Notes: generated by a model not told the origin, from the sequence alone. A DNA stretch of 64,000 nucleotides from Otatea glauca (GCA_036346275.1 JAYEVK010000305.1:62001-126000), one strand, 5' to 3'; positions 11,333 through 23,666 are shown, numbered from the stretch's first letter. A program made the numbers and translations.

Positions 11333-12881
11333 TAGAGGTGGGCGTCGTGCTATGCTGGGCCAGCCTGGCACGGGTCTATCGTGCTTCCTGCCTGAACAGT
11401 GCCAGGCCACGACAACCCATCGTGAACTGTTGTGCCGTGCCATGCTAGCCCACTCGTCTTCGACGAGCCCAGTCACAGCCTATTTGCGCTTCGTGCCTAC
11501 TTTGTACAGTGTCGGTCCATGCCCGACCCATTTGCACTATTACGACGAGAGAAAATGAGCCAAAGACTTACGGAGCTGAGGCAGTGGACACAAATATTAG
11601 GGAAAAAAGAACTAAATTATATTTATTCTTGACTTTTGCTCCCTCTCTCTCAGTTGCTGTCTCTCTCAATCTCTCAGTCTCTCTTGCGCTCTCTCTCTCT
11701 CGCCCGATCAGTTTATCTCTCAATCTCTCTCACTCTCCCTCTCTCTCAATCTCTCTTGCTCGCTCTCTCTCTTGCACATCCAACCAGCCTCTCTCTTGAT
11801 CGCTCAGTCTCTCTCTCTCTCTCGATCTCTCACTCTTTCTCTCAATCTCTCAGTCTCTCTCGTCCGATCAATCTCTCTATCTCAATCTTTCTCTCTCTCT
11901 CTCGCCCGATCATTCTCTCTCTCTCAATCTCTCTTGCTCTCTCTCTCGATTAGTCTCTCTCTCAATCTCTCACTCGATCAGCCTCTCTCAATCTCTCAGT
12001 CTCTCGCACTCTCTCTCTCCCGCATGATCAGTATCTCTCTCAATCTCTCTTGCGTGCGCTCTCTCTCTCTCGAACAGTCAATGGCTTCTCCTCAAACGTG
12101 AATGGCTTATGTGAGTACACAATATGTAGCATTATAGAAAGTTTTCCCCCAATCTCATGAACTATAGAAAACAAACATGAACTAGATAGCATCACATGAA
12201 TAATATAAACTTTTTCTCCCCAATTTCTCTCTTTCTCCCCCAATCTCTCTTTCTCCTCCAATCTCACTCTCTTGGCATGGCCTCCCTCCCTCCGCCCCCA
12301 TGCCTTCCTCCGCGGCACCGCCCCAGCTCGGCCGGCCTCCCACCCCTTCCCCCTCCGCTCTCCGATAGCCTCCTTGAGTCCTCGCCTCCCTCGCCAGCAC
12401 CTCGCTTTCCCCCACTTCCCCGCCGCCCTTGACGGTGTCCTCGCCCCTATGCCAACCGCCCCTCCCCTTCCCCCTCAGGCACCCCACGGCCACCACGCCC
12501 TGTGCAGGTTGACCCCTCCCCTTCTCCCTTCCACTCTGCCCGTCTTCGCACCACCTCCCTTTCCTCCGTCCCTCCACAACTCCGCCCTTTCGACTCCTCG
12601 GTGCTAGATCGCCCACCTCCCTCTGCCTCTAGCCTCCCCCACCTCTCCCTCTTCCTTCCCCCTCTGGACTTAGCAAGGGCGTACACTGCGGGCGAGGCGT
12701 GGCCGAGGGGTTGCATGGCACTACGCTACCGAGGCACGACAAGGCTCAGTGTGTTCGAGGTGGGGCTCGAAACAGCGAGGTTTGGTACGGCCAAGACAGG
12801 GCGCGGTGCGGCCCGACGTGGCCACGGTGGCCACCGCAGGTACACAAATGGCCGTGTTGCCCAACATGCTACCCACCTCTA
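11333..12881. mobile_element. hAT-type non-autonomous element, 1549 bp, with perfect 8-bp target duplication
   Basis: The termini are inverted: TAGAGGTGGGC at 11333 and a right end finishing in ACCCACCTCTA at 12881. They are flanked by identical 8-bp copies of accgatgg (11325-11332 and 12882-12889), the duplication length of the hAT superfamily. The interior holds a long CT microsatellite and a pyrimidine-rich block (12200-12660). No transposase was found. The part at 11500-11640 is similar to 41697-41810, so a relative lies there. Confidence 0.85.
11637..12085. repeat. CT-rich microsatellite (ctctctcaatctctc type)
   Basis: About 450 bases of imperfect ct repeats with recurring caat, gatc and cgcc interruptions, inside the hAT element. 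The long Ser/Leu-rich frames here come from the repeat and are not genes. Confidence 0.9.
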
Positions 12882-12889
12882 ACCGATGG

Positions 12890-13289
12890 TCATGAAAGTA
12901 GGAGGTAGATTGTCAAGCATGTCTACGCATATAATGTGTAAGACCTTGTGTCGGTGTTGGTCATCGAAAGGAAAGAAAGCTAGATGGGAATTATTATAAG
13001 CAGGTGTGTCCATGTCAACCTTGGTTTTGGAGGTGGCCAGCAATAGCATCGTCGTTTGGATGAGTTTAATTGTCCGATAAAACTGGAGCCAACTAGCAGA
13101 AAAGATGGATATACTGGTGCTACTCATAGCGCCAGCGTGTGATCCTTGTTGCCTCAGCCATCCTCGGGCTGATAAGACGACCACTCGGATCGCGCCATGT
13201 GGCACCCACCCCTCCCTCCTTATTGACGCCCCTCCCTAGCTTGTCAAGGGAACCACTCCTTGCTCACCTCTACCCACCCACAGCTAGCC
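12890..13289. other. Spacer before the ferredoxin pseudogene
   Basis: No open frame with recognisable content. The last 80 bases are C-rich and could be old ferredoxin 5' untranslated sequence, but this cannot be shown. Confidence 0.3.
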
Positions 13290-13435
13290 ATGGCCACCGC
13301 CCTGAGCAGCCTTCACGCCTCCTTCTCCCTATGAGTCGATGTGCCGATGCTCACCATCAAGCAATGTGCGCGCCAGGCTAAGGGCGCAAGTGACCTACAA
13401 GGTCAAGCTGGTGACGTCGGGGGGTGAGGTGGAGC
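13290..13435 (+). pseudogene. Ferredoxin pseudogene, 5' part (interrupted by CACTA)
   Basis: An ATG at 13290 gives MATALSSLHASFSL, a plausible plastid transit-peptide start, then an in-frame TGA. After at least one frame shift the sequence reads RLRAQVTYKVKLVT followed by GGEVE, which matches the end of the transit peptide and the first strand of mature plant ferredoxin (family ATYNVKLIT...GEVEL). The gene stops at 13435, exactly where the CACTA transposon begins, and resumes at 36695. Stop and frame shift show the copy is dead. Whether the insertion or the point mutations came first is not visible. Confidence 0.8.
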
Positions 13436-13461
13436 CGTTACTATAGAAAGACTTATATTAG

Positions 13462-13830
13462 ACGCCTCATCACAGACAGTTTTAAAATACTGTTTGTGAT
13501 GAGGAACATCACTGATGGTTCTATAGTGCAACCATCAGTGGCATCATCACAAACGGTACTCTTCATAAACCGTCAGTGATATACAGCAATATCACAGACG
13601 GATTTAGTATAAAACCATCAGTGATAACTCCTGTAGCTATCACAAATGATTTTAAACTAAAACCGTCTATGATATCAGGTATTATCCTAGACGGTTTTAC
13701 TATAAAACTGTCTGTGATAGCTACAGGAGTTATTACTAATGGTTTTATACTAAAATCGTCAAGGATTCTATGTATATCACTAACGGTTTATGAATAGAAC
13801 TATCTATGATATCTCCTAGTGATATATAAT
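13462..13830. repeat. Left CACTA subterminal repeats
   Basis: Short alternating-orientation units with the core cgtctgtgat / atcacagacgg, spaced about 45-50 bp. One unit (13466-13505) folds on itself: ctcatcacagac pairs with gtttgtgatgag. In CACTA elements such arrays bind the TNPA-type protein. The same core recurs at 16560-17045 and 36475-36690. Confidence 0.85.
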
Positions 13831-13963
13831 ACAAAGCCCTGAGCCACTTAGCATTTTTAGGGTTTCGGGATCTATCGTTCAGGTGGCTGTTGCTGTGAGG
13901 CGATATGGTGAAAGAAGACAATTGATTTTGAAGAGTTATTGTATATCCATTTGATTTTGGTGG

Positions 13964-14600
13964 TATAAGGTTAGTAATGGATCCTAATTGCATTATATTC
14001 AAGATCTAGCTTGGTAAGGAGAGAATTTGAAGATTGTTTAGATCTAGCTTGTAGTTCCATGTGTTCTTAGTGATCTAAGGTTAGTAATGGGTTCTAATTG
14101 CATTATATTCAAGATCTAGTTTGGTAAGGAGATAATTTGAAGATTGTTTAGATCTAGCTTGTAGATCCATGTGTTCTTGGTGATCTAAGGTTAGTAATGG
14201 GTTCTAATTGCATTATATTCAAGATCTAGCTTGGTAAGGAGAGAATTTGAAGATTGTTTAGATCTAGCTTGTAAAACTATGTGTTCAGCTTGGTGATCTA
14301 AGGTTAGTAATGGGTTCTAATTGAATTATATTCAAGATCTAGTTTGGTAATGGGAGAATTTGAAAATTGTTTAGATCTAGCTTGTACTTCCATGTGTTCT
14401 TGGTGATCTAAGGTTAGTATTTGTTTCTAACTTCTAATTGCATTATTATATTTAAGATTTAGCTTGCTAGTTTGGTAAAAAGAGAATTTGAAGATTGTGT
14501 TTAGATCTAGCTTGTAGATCCATTTATTCTTTATGATCTAAGGTAGTAATTGGTTATATAATTGTATTATATTCAAGAAGTAGCTAGTAGTGCATAATTT
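13964..14600. repeat. Tandem repeat of about 105-115 bp, five to six copies
   Basis: The phrase taaggttagtaatgg recurs near 13969, 14078, 14189 and 14301, with weaker copies near 14409 and 14539. Each is followed by tctaattgcattata, caagatctag and agatctagcttgta. It sits between the subterminal repeats and the transposase and has no coding potential. Its role, if any, is unknown. Confidence 0.8.
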
Positions 14601-14684
14601 AAGAATGTGTGCATGCGCACACCTAGTGTACTTCAATATTTAACACTAAATGTTATATGCGTAGTGTAGATAAACCAAAGCTGG

Positions 14685-16267
14685 ATGTACACTGAGAACC
14701 GTGCAAATGTCGAGTACATTAATGACGTCTTCGCTTTTAGAAGAGCTGCAGAGAAGGATATATTTAATAAGGAGGTGCAGTTTATGTCTTATCCGTGCAT
14801 TGACTGCGAGAATCTGAAGATGTTTCGAAACTCAGCGCAGATCGAAGCACAGTTCATTTTGAGGGGTTTCAAAAGGGGTATACATGTTGGACCAGTCACG
14901 GTGAAGAGCAGAATATACAGAAAGCAGGTAGTATTAACATCGTCGACGAAGTCAATGATATGTCGGATGTCATATCGATTGTTCTTCCAATGAGGATAGG
15001 TTGTAGGATGAAAATCTGAATCAGATGCTGCGTGATGTAGAAGGGAACCGTGTTGACAGAGAATATGGTAAATTCCGGGGGTTAATGGAGGACTCGAAGA
15101 AACCTTTGTTCCAGGACTGCAAGTCGAAATACACAAGGTTGTCATCCGTTCTTGAACTATTGAAATTGAAGGCAAGCAACGGTTGGTCCGACAAGAGTTT
15201 CACAGTGTTGTTACGTCTATTGGCGGACATGCTTCTAGAGGGAAACGAGTTGCCGACAATCACCTACAAAGCCAAGAAGGTTCTTTGTCCCTTAGGAATG
15301 GAAGTAGAAAAAATACATCATGTCCGAACGACTATATCTTGTACCGCAAAGTGTACGCAAACTTGCATGTATGTCCGGTATGCAACGCATCCCGGTACAA
15401 GCGTAAGATTCATTTAAATGATGACGATGAGGGCATCGAGGTGAAGAAGGGACCTCCTACTAAGGTGGTATGGTATCTTCCTGTAATTCCCCGTTTGAAG
15501 CATTTGTTTGTGAATCCAAAGGAGGCAAAACTGCTGCGTCGGCACTCAGAGGAGCGTAAGAACGATGGAATTCTAAGGCACCCTGCTGATTCCACCCAGT
15601 GGAGAAACATCGATAGGAGGTTTCAAGAATTTGGTGCAGATCCGAGGAATATAAGGTTTGGATTGAGTATAGATGGAATTAATCCTTTCGGTAACATGAG
15701 CAGCCTGCATAGCACTTGGCCTGTGAATCTCTGTATCTACAACATTCCTCCTTGGTTGTCTATGAAGTGAAAGTACATTTTGTTGTCTGTACTTATTCAA
15801 GGACAAAACAACCTGGGAATGATATTGATGTGTACCTAGCACCATTTATAGAAGATCTAAAAACATTGTGGGTTCCTGGGGTACAGGTATGGGATGCGTA
15901 CAAATAAGAGAACTTCACTTTGCACTGCCTATTGGTCTGCACCATAAATGATTACCCTGCCCTTGGTAACCTATTGGGCCATAGTACAAACCGGAACACC
16001 GGTGTCGTCATAGATGCGTTCAATATCACTGGGTCGATGCAGAGCTCCTACTATGGGTTCATAGAGGAGATTTGGGAGCTCGGCTATGTACTATTCAAGA
16101 TCCCCTTATTTCACTGTCATTGGGTCCACCTCCAGCAGGTGAAGGTTGACAAGTGCGGTAATACGATCAATTTTATGAGTTGCCACTTATCGAAAACAGC
16201 ATCACGATCCAGGAAGAACAACCTGAGGAAGCTAGCTACACGCGCATCGATCATTGTGAAGGGCTAA
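14685..16267 (+). pseudogene. TNP2-like CACTA transposase, degenerate
   Basis: In order: an N-terminal transposase-associated region (14685-14930, with YPCIDCENLKMF); a segment with SKYTRLSSVLELLKLK and NGWSDKSF (15120-15200); CPLGMEVEKIH (15289-15320), then after a frame change CPNDYILYR; and YLPVIPRLKHLF, LRHPADSTQWRNIDR and GINPFGNMSS (15473-15705). GNDIDVYLAPFIEDLK and VCTINDYPALGNL follow in another frame (15815-15970). Then the sequence jumps to YYGFIEEIWELGYVLFKIPL (16051-16110), part of the C-terminal domain. A large middle part is missing, and I count at least three frame shifts and stops at 15767 and 15905. An active TNP2 cuts and rejoins CACTA ends in the nucleus; this copy could not. 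Confidence 0.85.
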
Positions 16268-16287
16268 TTTTTATACAAAAGAATAAG

Positions 16288-16903
16288 CAAGTGGAGTTAT
16301 GATTTTAAGTGTACTCTCCAGCATAATAAAGTTGTTTTTAATGAAACGCTCGAAAGTTGAAATATGTTTGTGTATGCATCTGATTTATTTAATAAAGTTT
16401 CCATTCTTTTACTGATGTTAGTTCATCCACAATTCTATATACATTATGCAATTCCTTCACTGATGTTGGTTCATCCACAATTCCATATACATTATGCAAT
16501 TCCTTCACTAATATTGGATGTTGGTTCTTCTACAATTCCTTCATTAATGTTGGTTCATCCACCTAATATGTCTGTGATAAGAAACATCACAGACGGTTCT
16601 AATTTAGTGATGTTTCTTATCACAGACGGTTCTATTTAGAACCGTCTGTGATATTATGTAGATGAACCAACATCCAACATTAGTGAAAAAATTGCGTAAT
16701 GTATATGAAATTGTGGATGAACCAACATCAGTGAAGGAATTGCATAATGTATATAGAATTATGAATGAACTAACATGAGTAAAAGAATGGAAACTTTATT
16801 AAATAAATCAGATGCATACACAAAGATGTTTCAACTTTCGAGCGTTTCATTAAAAACAACTTTATTATGCTGGAGAGTACACTTAAAATCATAACTCCAC
16901 TTG
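16288..16903. repeat. Long foldback (near-perfect inverted repeat, arms of about 270-300 bp)
   Basis: The left arm starts caagtggagttatgatttt at 16288. The right arm ends with its complement, aaaatcataactccacttg, at 16903. In between, aagtgtactctccagcata, aaacgctcgaaagttga and ctgatgttggttcatcca all recur inverted. The centre (16567-16660) contains two smaller hairpins made from the CACTA subterminal motif, for example acggttctatttagaaccgt. It starts 20 bp after the transposase remnant ends. Confidence 0.9.
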
Positions 16904-16911
16904 TTTATTAT

Positions 16912-17045
16912 AATACACTATCATAGACGGTTCTATTTGAGAACCGTCTGTGATAATAAACTATCACATATAGTTCGATTTTAGAATCATCTATGATGTG
17001 TCTTATCACAGACGATTCTAAACTAGAACCGTCTGTGATATAGGC
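16912..17045. repeat. Internal array of CACTA subterminal-type repeats
   Basis: Three further inverted pairs of the cagacggttcta / agaaccgtctgtg motif follow the foldback. They match the motif at both outer ends of the CACTA, yet lie 3.5 kb inside it. No CACTA terminus and no 3-bp duplication could be placed beside them. Confidence 0.75.
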
Positions 17046-17210
17046 TCTATAAAAAACTCCCTCATGCAGATCGATCAGTTACCACTTACCAGCACTCAAA
17101 ACCCTAGCCTAGTCCCAACGCTTTGTCTCCTGCCGCGACATCTCCCCCGACCTCGCCGACACCCCCTGCCTCGGTGCCTCCCCCTCACCGACACCACCCC
17201 ACGTGATAAG

Positions 17211-18020
17211 TACCTAAGGTTTAGCTAAAACAAATGCAAGTTATATCCATCAGATTTGGTCTAAGGTTTGAACACTACATGTTGAGTGCGTCATGCTCTT
17301 GAACTCTAGTTTTTGGTGATGCCATTCTAGCGGTCAACGACATCGGGATGGTATATCCATGAGGTGGCTGTTGGCATCATGTCGCAAGTAATAAGGCAGT
17401 AGCAACACCATTGACCACAAGAATTTATGTTTGTCAATTTTATGTCAACTCCCTAGGGATAGAGATAAAGATTTTGTAGCAACCCATACCATCCCAAGAT
17501 ATCGTGCGTGTTGTTATGGATGTCGGTTTTTTATTGGTTGATCATACATCACTTCATGTGATGTTTTTTTTCAGTATGTTGTTAAGGGTGTTACTAGAAA
17601 TTAGGTAATGGGCACCTAGGGTTTAGCTAAATCAAATGCAACTTATATATCTATATCTAAGGTTTAAACACTACATGCCGAGTGTGTCATAATCTCAAAC
17701 TCTAGCTTTTGGTGATACCATTCTAGCAGTAGGCGACATCTGAATGGTAAGTCTATTAGGTAGCTGCTGGCATCATGTCGAAGTAATTTGGCAGTGGCGG
17801 CGCTGTTGACCATCAGACATTATGGTTGTAGAGTTTATGCCAACTCCTAAGGGATAGATATGATCAATATTATGTAGCAGCTCATACCATCCCAAGATAT
17901 GCTTGTGTTGAGAGATCAATATTATTTAGCAACTCATACCACCTCAAGATATGCTTGTGTTGAGCATGGGATTTTATTGATCCATCATTATTTGCTTCTT
18001 ATTTTCTTTTTCGTATGTTG
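17211..18020 (+). repeat. Diverged direct duplication of about 390 bp, with a nested 50-bp duplication
   Basis: Unit 1 (17211-17590) and unit 2 (17609-18020) share ggtttagctaaa, aaactctagcttttggtgat, gcatcatgtcg, atgccaactcc and ccatcccaagatat in the same order. Unit 2 also has a second copy of agatcaatattat...caagatatgcttgtgttgag (17866-17963). No coding content was recognised. The stretch from 18021 to 18921 also holds no gene I can support. Confidence 0.75.
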
Positions 18021-18921
18021 GTGTATCTTTATGGTACAGTGATGTAATTTGACTAGTTTCATATATTGTACAAACCCGTGTTAATTAATTGTGTAACTCA
18101 ACCACTTTTTATGTGAGGAACTTATTTTCTCATTGGTTAGTCTTTAAGTATATTTCTTCCATAATATATTCCATAGGCTTAATTAATAAGAGCTAATTGC
18201 CTTTTCATGATCGCTCAAACCTTGAACCTGCTCTCGTTTGACTGAGACCCACTTAGGGCACTCCTAATGCATGGTTTCTATAGTCATATCTAAAAACATC
18301 TACATCATCAATAAATAGTACTAGATACTACCTCTTCAACCCTTTGTATCTTAGCACAAATACATAGAGAACATCAAATAAATATCATGCAAGACATAGA
18401 ATGTAACTGGATACAACCCTCCTCTTTGCAATGCATGTTTTTGTTGTATCTTGCTTTGGTTTGTATGCCCAAGCTATTTCTCATGCAAGAAATGGCTTCT
18501 ATCTCTCTCCCTTTTAATCTTCTCTCCACATAAGAATTAATCCTACATGGCATGTTGAAGAAACTGCTGACTAGGAGCACTTGGAGTTCCCTTAGTGCAT
18601 TGATAGTTTGCTACTATGGAAAGATCCCATTTGAGGATTCTTATTAATGCCAAATTATCGAGATGTAATAGCAATATCTTCAGAAGCTCCTAAATGGTGG
18701 CTACTAAATTTTGGATCATTAAAACATACACAAAAAAAGCATTCTAAGAGCATGCAGATGCAAAAGAGTATGTTGTCACTTACAGTATCACACAAACTTA
18801 ATTCATTAGGTAGGAGAGTTCCTGTGGGGTCTGTTGTACCCATCAAATAAAAGCAGTCATCAATTGGTAGCTTTCCTTGCTCGACATTGATGGACATAAT
18901 AATTTTGAGGAGATAATATAT

Positions 18922-21900
18922 TGAAGGACCGAGATGGCGAACAGAGGGGGGTGAATGGTCGCAAATAAAATTTCCCCAAAATACTCCAACAAAAACCTCG
19001 ACAAGATCGCTCAAAGGAAATCGTGAAAAACCTGAAAAACTAGACAACTATGTGTACCCCAAGCTTGCATGGATAAGTACCATAAAATATGTGAGGATTT
19101 TTGAGTCACAATACTGGTGTTCTAGTGTCCAAGATAAAGAGGAATCAATTCAAACTCTTGCTTTTAGAAAAGACATCAATTCAAATCACAAAAGTCACTT
19201 TCAGAAAAGCAAAAGCAGAATTTCTAGAACTTGTCCTCAATTTGCACAGGAGGTTGGTGGGTTTCTGCAGCTCAAAAATTTTGAGACTTTTTCTCCCTAT
19301 GAGCATCAGAGTCGTGAAGAACTCCACCAAATTTCTCCTCTAAAAGCCATACATAAAAAACAGGAAAAATCTAAGAACACAGTCTGGTCAAGAACTTCGA
19401 GCAGAAAGTTTGGGGCTCGGTTTTCACCTCATGGCGCCCAAACGGTGCAACAAATGAACTCCAAAATTTTTATTCAAGTGGATATCAGAGTCCCGCATCT
19501 CCTCCAACAAGAATCACATGAAGAAGATTTTTCTAGAGTTTTATAGAAATCAAACACTGACTGCTAAGCGAAGAACAAGTTCTGAACAAAGTTGGAACTT
19601 GAAAGAAAAGATGTTCTCTACTCAATCCAAGAGTGCAAAAGAGATGTAAAACCATATGAACACACTCAAAACATCTAAGATCAGCAGCATTTAGAAGGAG
19701 GGGAGGCAAATCCAAATTACATGAAAGTAAATTGCGAGAATGTAATTGCGGGAAAGTAAATGCCGAATTTAAATTGCGTAAAGTAAAGACATAATGTAAA
19801 TGCGCAAAATAAATTCAAAGGTGGATGGATAAAACTTTCATTTCTGGAAGGAGAGGTTACAAAGCCTCACTTTCATGTGGGCAAAGCTCAAAGGAGCATT
19901 GTAAGTACCCGAATCCACTGATTCGAACCCACTGTGTTTACCGCACTAGTCCCAGGATCAACGCTAGTGCACACAGCTCAACATTGGTACATATCACATC
20001 ATACTCAACGATAATAGAATAATAGTTCATTCATTGATATATCTAAAGGTATGATTTTATGACCAACTTACATTATTAAGCCACGCAGGGCAAGACTGAA
20101 AATATAAACTAATAACTATGCAGCGGAAAGTAGAAAATGTAGATAGCTTATCAGTTCACCACAAGCAACCGACAAGGCTCGGACCCTAATGACTCGTGTC
20201 TTCCTGGACTTCCTCTTCCAACACAGGTGTAGATTCTTCGACTGTTGATTATTGTTGTTTGGCAAGGGTGAGTACTTAAGCACTCAACAAGTTGTGCACA
20301 GAATGCAATTCTATGTATCTATATGGAAGGCTTATTCCAATGGATAGGCTATCATGGCGATTTTGCAATAAGCATCATTTATGAACAAATACAGTAAATA
20401 GATTGTAAAGACTGTAAAACAAATAACCATAGTAAATAGATTCAGTATTTCTCAAGTAAACCAAGTTTCCAATCCTAAGTCAAATTTCATCTTCCATATG
20501 GCCTTCCGCCATCCCAACCAAGTTGTCCATTTAATTAAACTAACCCTTAACTGTAATTCCCGAGCATTGCTCAATACCGCGAGCACGGCTATCCGAATAG
20601 TTTCACACTCTGCAAAGGTTATGCACTTTACCCACGTGATACAACCAAACACCATCAAGGCGAGTGATTATAACAAAGCCTTTACAATGCACTGGCTTAA
20701 CCAGATACTACCCGCTAAGGTTTCAACACTGGTGGGACTAGTTACCACATCCAGGGCCCCCCTCTTGCGCCATGTGAATTACTCCATAACTCGGGAACTC
20801 ACACCGACCACGATAGTACCAAAATTAAGACATTGCAAATTACTCAACTAGGCTGGCCCATACCAGACATGTGGTTGCATGATTGACTCAGGTCAAAGGC
20901 TTGCAAGGTTAACTCCTTAGTGTGATCAAGGCAAGACATCCACATACCCTCTGCCCATCGGGCCCACCTTGGCATCCTCGCCCCTTGTCACTTGCCCCAA
21001 TCTAAGTTATTATCACCTAGTTGATTACCAAGCACCACGTGCCATCAACAATTCAACATCGTTGCGTGACATGACTCGCCACAACAACTCAATCTCATCG
21101 TGTGATCCCACATGACACACAAGTTCATAACATTGTTCCATATTCCATTAATCAAGATTAATTATCAATGATTCTGACACATGTGATGACGTGGCATGGC
21201 TAAGCAACTAATACGGACTAATCCTCCAATGTTGATTATAATTATTAACCAACTATATTTAACCAATCTAGGGTGACAATGGATCATGGCATACAATGAC
21301 AAGGTAGAGTGTAGATCAATCTGGTACATTAGCTAAGCCCAATCTAATTTGAAACCATTATATATTTGAAATATATGCAATAGGGTAAAACAAACATAGC
21401 AATTTTATAAACATGGGTTCAACATGATCAAAGCACAACTTGCCTTAGAATAGGTCCTGATCTGGTTCTGGAACTTGCTCTTGAGTTGCTGGATCTTCCT
21501 CCGATGCATCGCACAATTCAACGTCTACGCGTATCGAAGAAGAAAAGCAAATAAATACCAAAGAAGAGATCAATTGAACTCCAAAAATCAAATAAAATTC
21601 ACCATTAAATATATCTCAATTTTACAAATTTTTAGAAATTGGAATCACTCAAATCCGAGTTCGATGCAAAAGATATAGCCTTTTGAAGTTTGAAATAAAT
21701 ACTGAAAATACAAAAATTAGAAATTCGAAATTAACAGATTTGTTTTTGTACTGAAAAAGATGTCAGCGTGACCTCATGATGATGTCATCAACACAGAATT
21801 TCCAATCGGATTATTTTTCAATTGAAAAATACCTTTATGACGCAAGCATGACGTCGACGTGACGTCAGCGCTGGACTGAACCAATCAGAGCGCGACACGC

Positions 21901-23666
21901 GTCCGGGTCCATAGACTGAGTCCACGGCTCGGAGCCAGTCCACCGTGAACTCGGTCCGTGGCGCCTCATTTCTTGAACCCGACACGCGGCACGACACTGG
22001 TTGGACACCGCGCCGGCTCGATCGATCCAAGAAAACCGATCGGGCGGTCGGCGTTCCGCGCGACGTGGCAACGCATCGCCGTTCCGTTCGGATCCGCGGT
22101 CCCGAAGCTCGGATTCGACCGGCGCAACGGCGAAGTTCTTACCAAAGAACGAAGAAGAGCGAGGTGATGGCGTTCGGCGAGATTCAGCGGCGACGAGACT
22201 GCGGGTTCAACGCGGTTCGGTCTGGCGAACTCGAAGATGGCACCAGCTGCGGCGAAGGCCCAACGGCGGCGACGAAATCGAACGAAAACCGAGGCGTTCC
22301 ACGCTTCCAACTCCAGCGAGCTCCTCTGCGCGTTTTACGACGATCCTCGCGAAACCCCACTGATCAAAAGACGCGGCGCTCGACTGCGAACCTCGGGGTG
22401 CTACCCCCTCCTTTTAAAGCCTCGGCGTCCGAGCTCTACACGGCGAAGAAGACCGGAGGCGTTACGGCGGCGGAATCCGAGTCCGGAACGAAGACGACAA
22501 CCGACGGCGCGACGCGTGTCCCGATCCGACGGTCAAAACGCGAGCGCACACGCGGCCTTCGCTGGGCCGTTGGATCGCACGCGAACGACCAAGATCTAGG
22601 GTTTTGCCTCATTGCGCTGGCGGATGGGTGGGCACCGCCGTGCTGAGCTTCTAGCAGACAGTGTTGGGCTTCGGCCCAACACTGTTCACTGATTTTCAAA
22701 AGAATTTTCCATTTAAAATAATTTCAGAAATTCATTTTATTTATTTTGAGCGATAAAACTATTAGGAAAAATTCAAGAAAAATCTCAAAAATACTTTGAG
22801 ATATTCTGGACTCAAATAAAATATTTTTGGCAAAACTTTATTTTAACTTTGTATAGATTTAAATAGATTTGAATAAAAGGCAATAAACCTGATTTGAATT
22901 TAATTCAAATGAATCCAGCAAAATCCAAATAAATTCCAGAAAATCATAAATGCACATTTAAGCAATAAAACTTAATTAAGCCAAATTTTAGGATGTTACA
23001 AGCATTCACAAACCTCAAAACCTTCAAGGGAAGGAGGCTACCCCTCCACCCCTATTTATACTACTCTTGGGCCACCTACCACCCTTGGATGAGTCCCTCA
23101 ACCCTAGAGCACTCATCTAAGGGCTAGGATTAACCCACACACACAGCCATCCAAGGGCTAACCCAAAACCCACACACATACCGGGTTTTCTTGCATGGTT
23201 TTCAAAGCATACTACCTAGATCCGCTAACCTATCAACTAGACCTCAACCCGACGGCCCTCATTGATCCACGCGGCATCTAGCTAGCATCAACTCCTTTCC
23301 TTGTCTTCTTGACTTGCCCGGACTCCGTCTCCGATCATCTTCTAGCGATCTCCCAACCGTCTGGACCTCCGACGCTCCTCGCCTAGTCCCGGTCATCCTC
23401 CGCCTCACCATGACCTAGCACCGTCGCCCTGCAACCATCAAAGACAAGGAACAAACCTTTCATAGCAATGCCCACAATGATATGCAATAAACCATCTCAC
23501 TCATCACTACCGCGCCCATACGCTGGTACTGCCATTCCTGGCAGAGACAACTCAAATTGCTTCATTTTGAAAATCAATCCAAATCAAACTCAAACTTGAG
23601 CACACCTTGCTCAAATAAAGTCAAATACTCATCACAAACATGGACGGACCTCCACATGGTTCTTCA
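18922..23666 (-). repeat. 3' LTR of the Sirevirus, split by a solo gypsy LTR
   Basis: The LTR runs 18922-19899 and resumes at 23006 after the insertion and its duplicated agcat. Excising 19900-23000 and one agcat gives a sequence matching the right LTR throughout. A putative TATA box (minus-strand TATAAAT) is at 23054-23060, matching 32491-32497 in the other LTR. Minus-strand frames such as 18655-19047 cross the LTR edge and are not genes. Confidence 0.9.
19900..23000 (-). mobile_element. Solo LTR of the Tekay-like gypsy family (3101 bp)
   Basis: It runs from TGTAAGTACCC to GGATGTTACA and is flanked by perfect 5-bp copies of agcat (19895-19899 and 23001-23005). No internal region is present, so LTR-LTR recombination has removed the body. 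The other Sirevirus LTR shows the undisturbed site (gagcattcacaaacc near 32436). The GC-rich section with long overlapping open frames (21945-22646) corresponds to the same LTR section in other copies and is not a gene. The TATA-like site is at 22412-22418. Confidence 0.95.

Noticed and set aside
11509..12101. Several Ser/Leu-rich open frames of about 100 codons
   Set aside because: They are translations of a ctctct microsatellite inside a hAT-type element.
12182..12882. Gly/Arg-rich and Pro-rich open frames on both strands
   Set aside because: They come from the pyrimidine-rich and GC-rich body of the same non-autonomous element. No domain and no conservation could be seen.
21945..22646. 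A 233-codon plus-strand open frame
   Set aside because: It lies in the GC-rich section of the solo gypsy LTR. The corresponding sections of three other LTRs do not keep it, and several overlapping frames are equally open, as expected from low stop density in GC-rich DNA.
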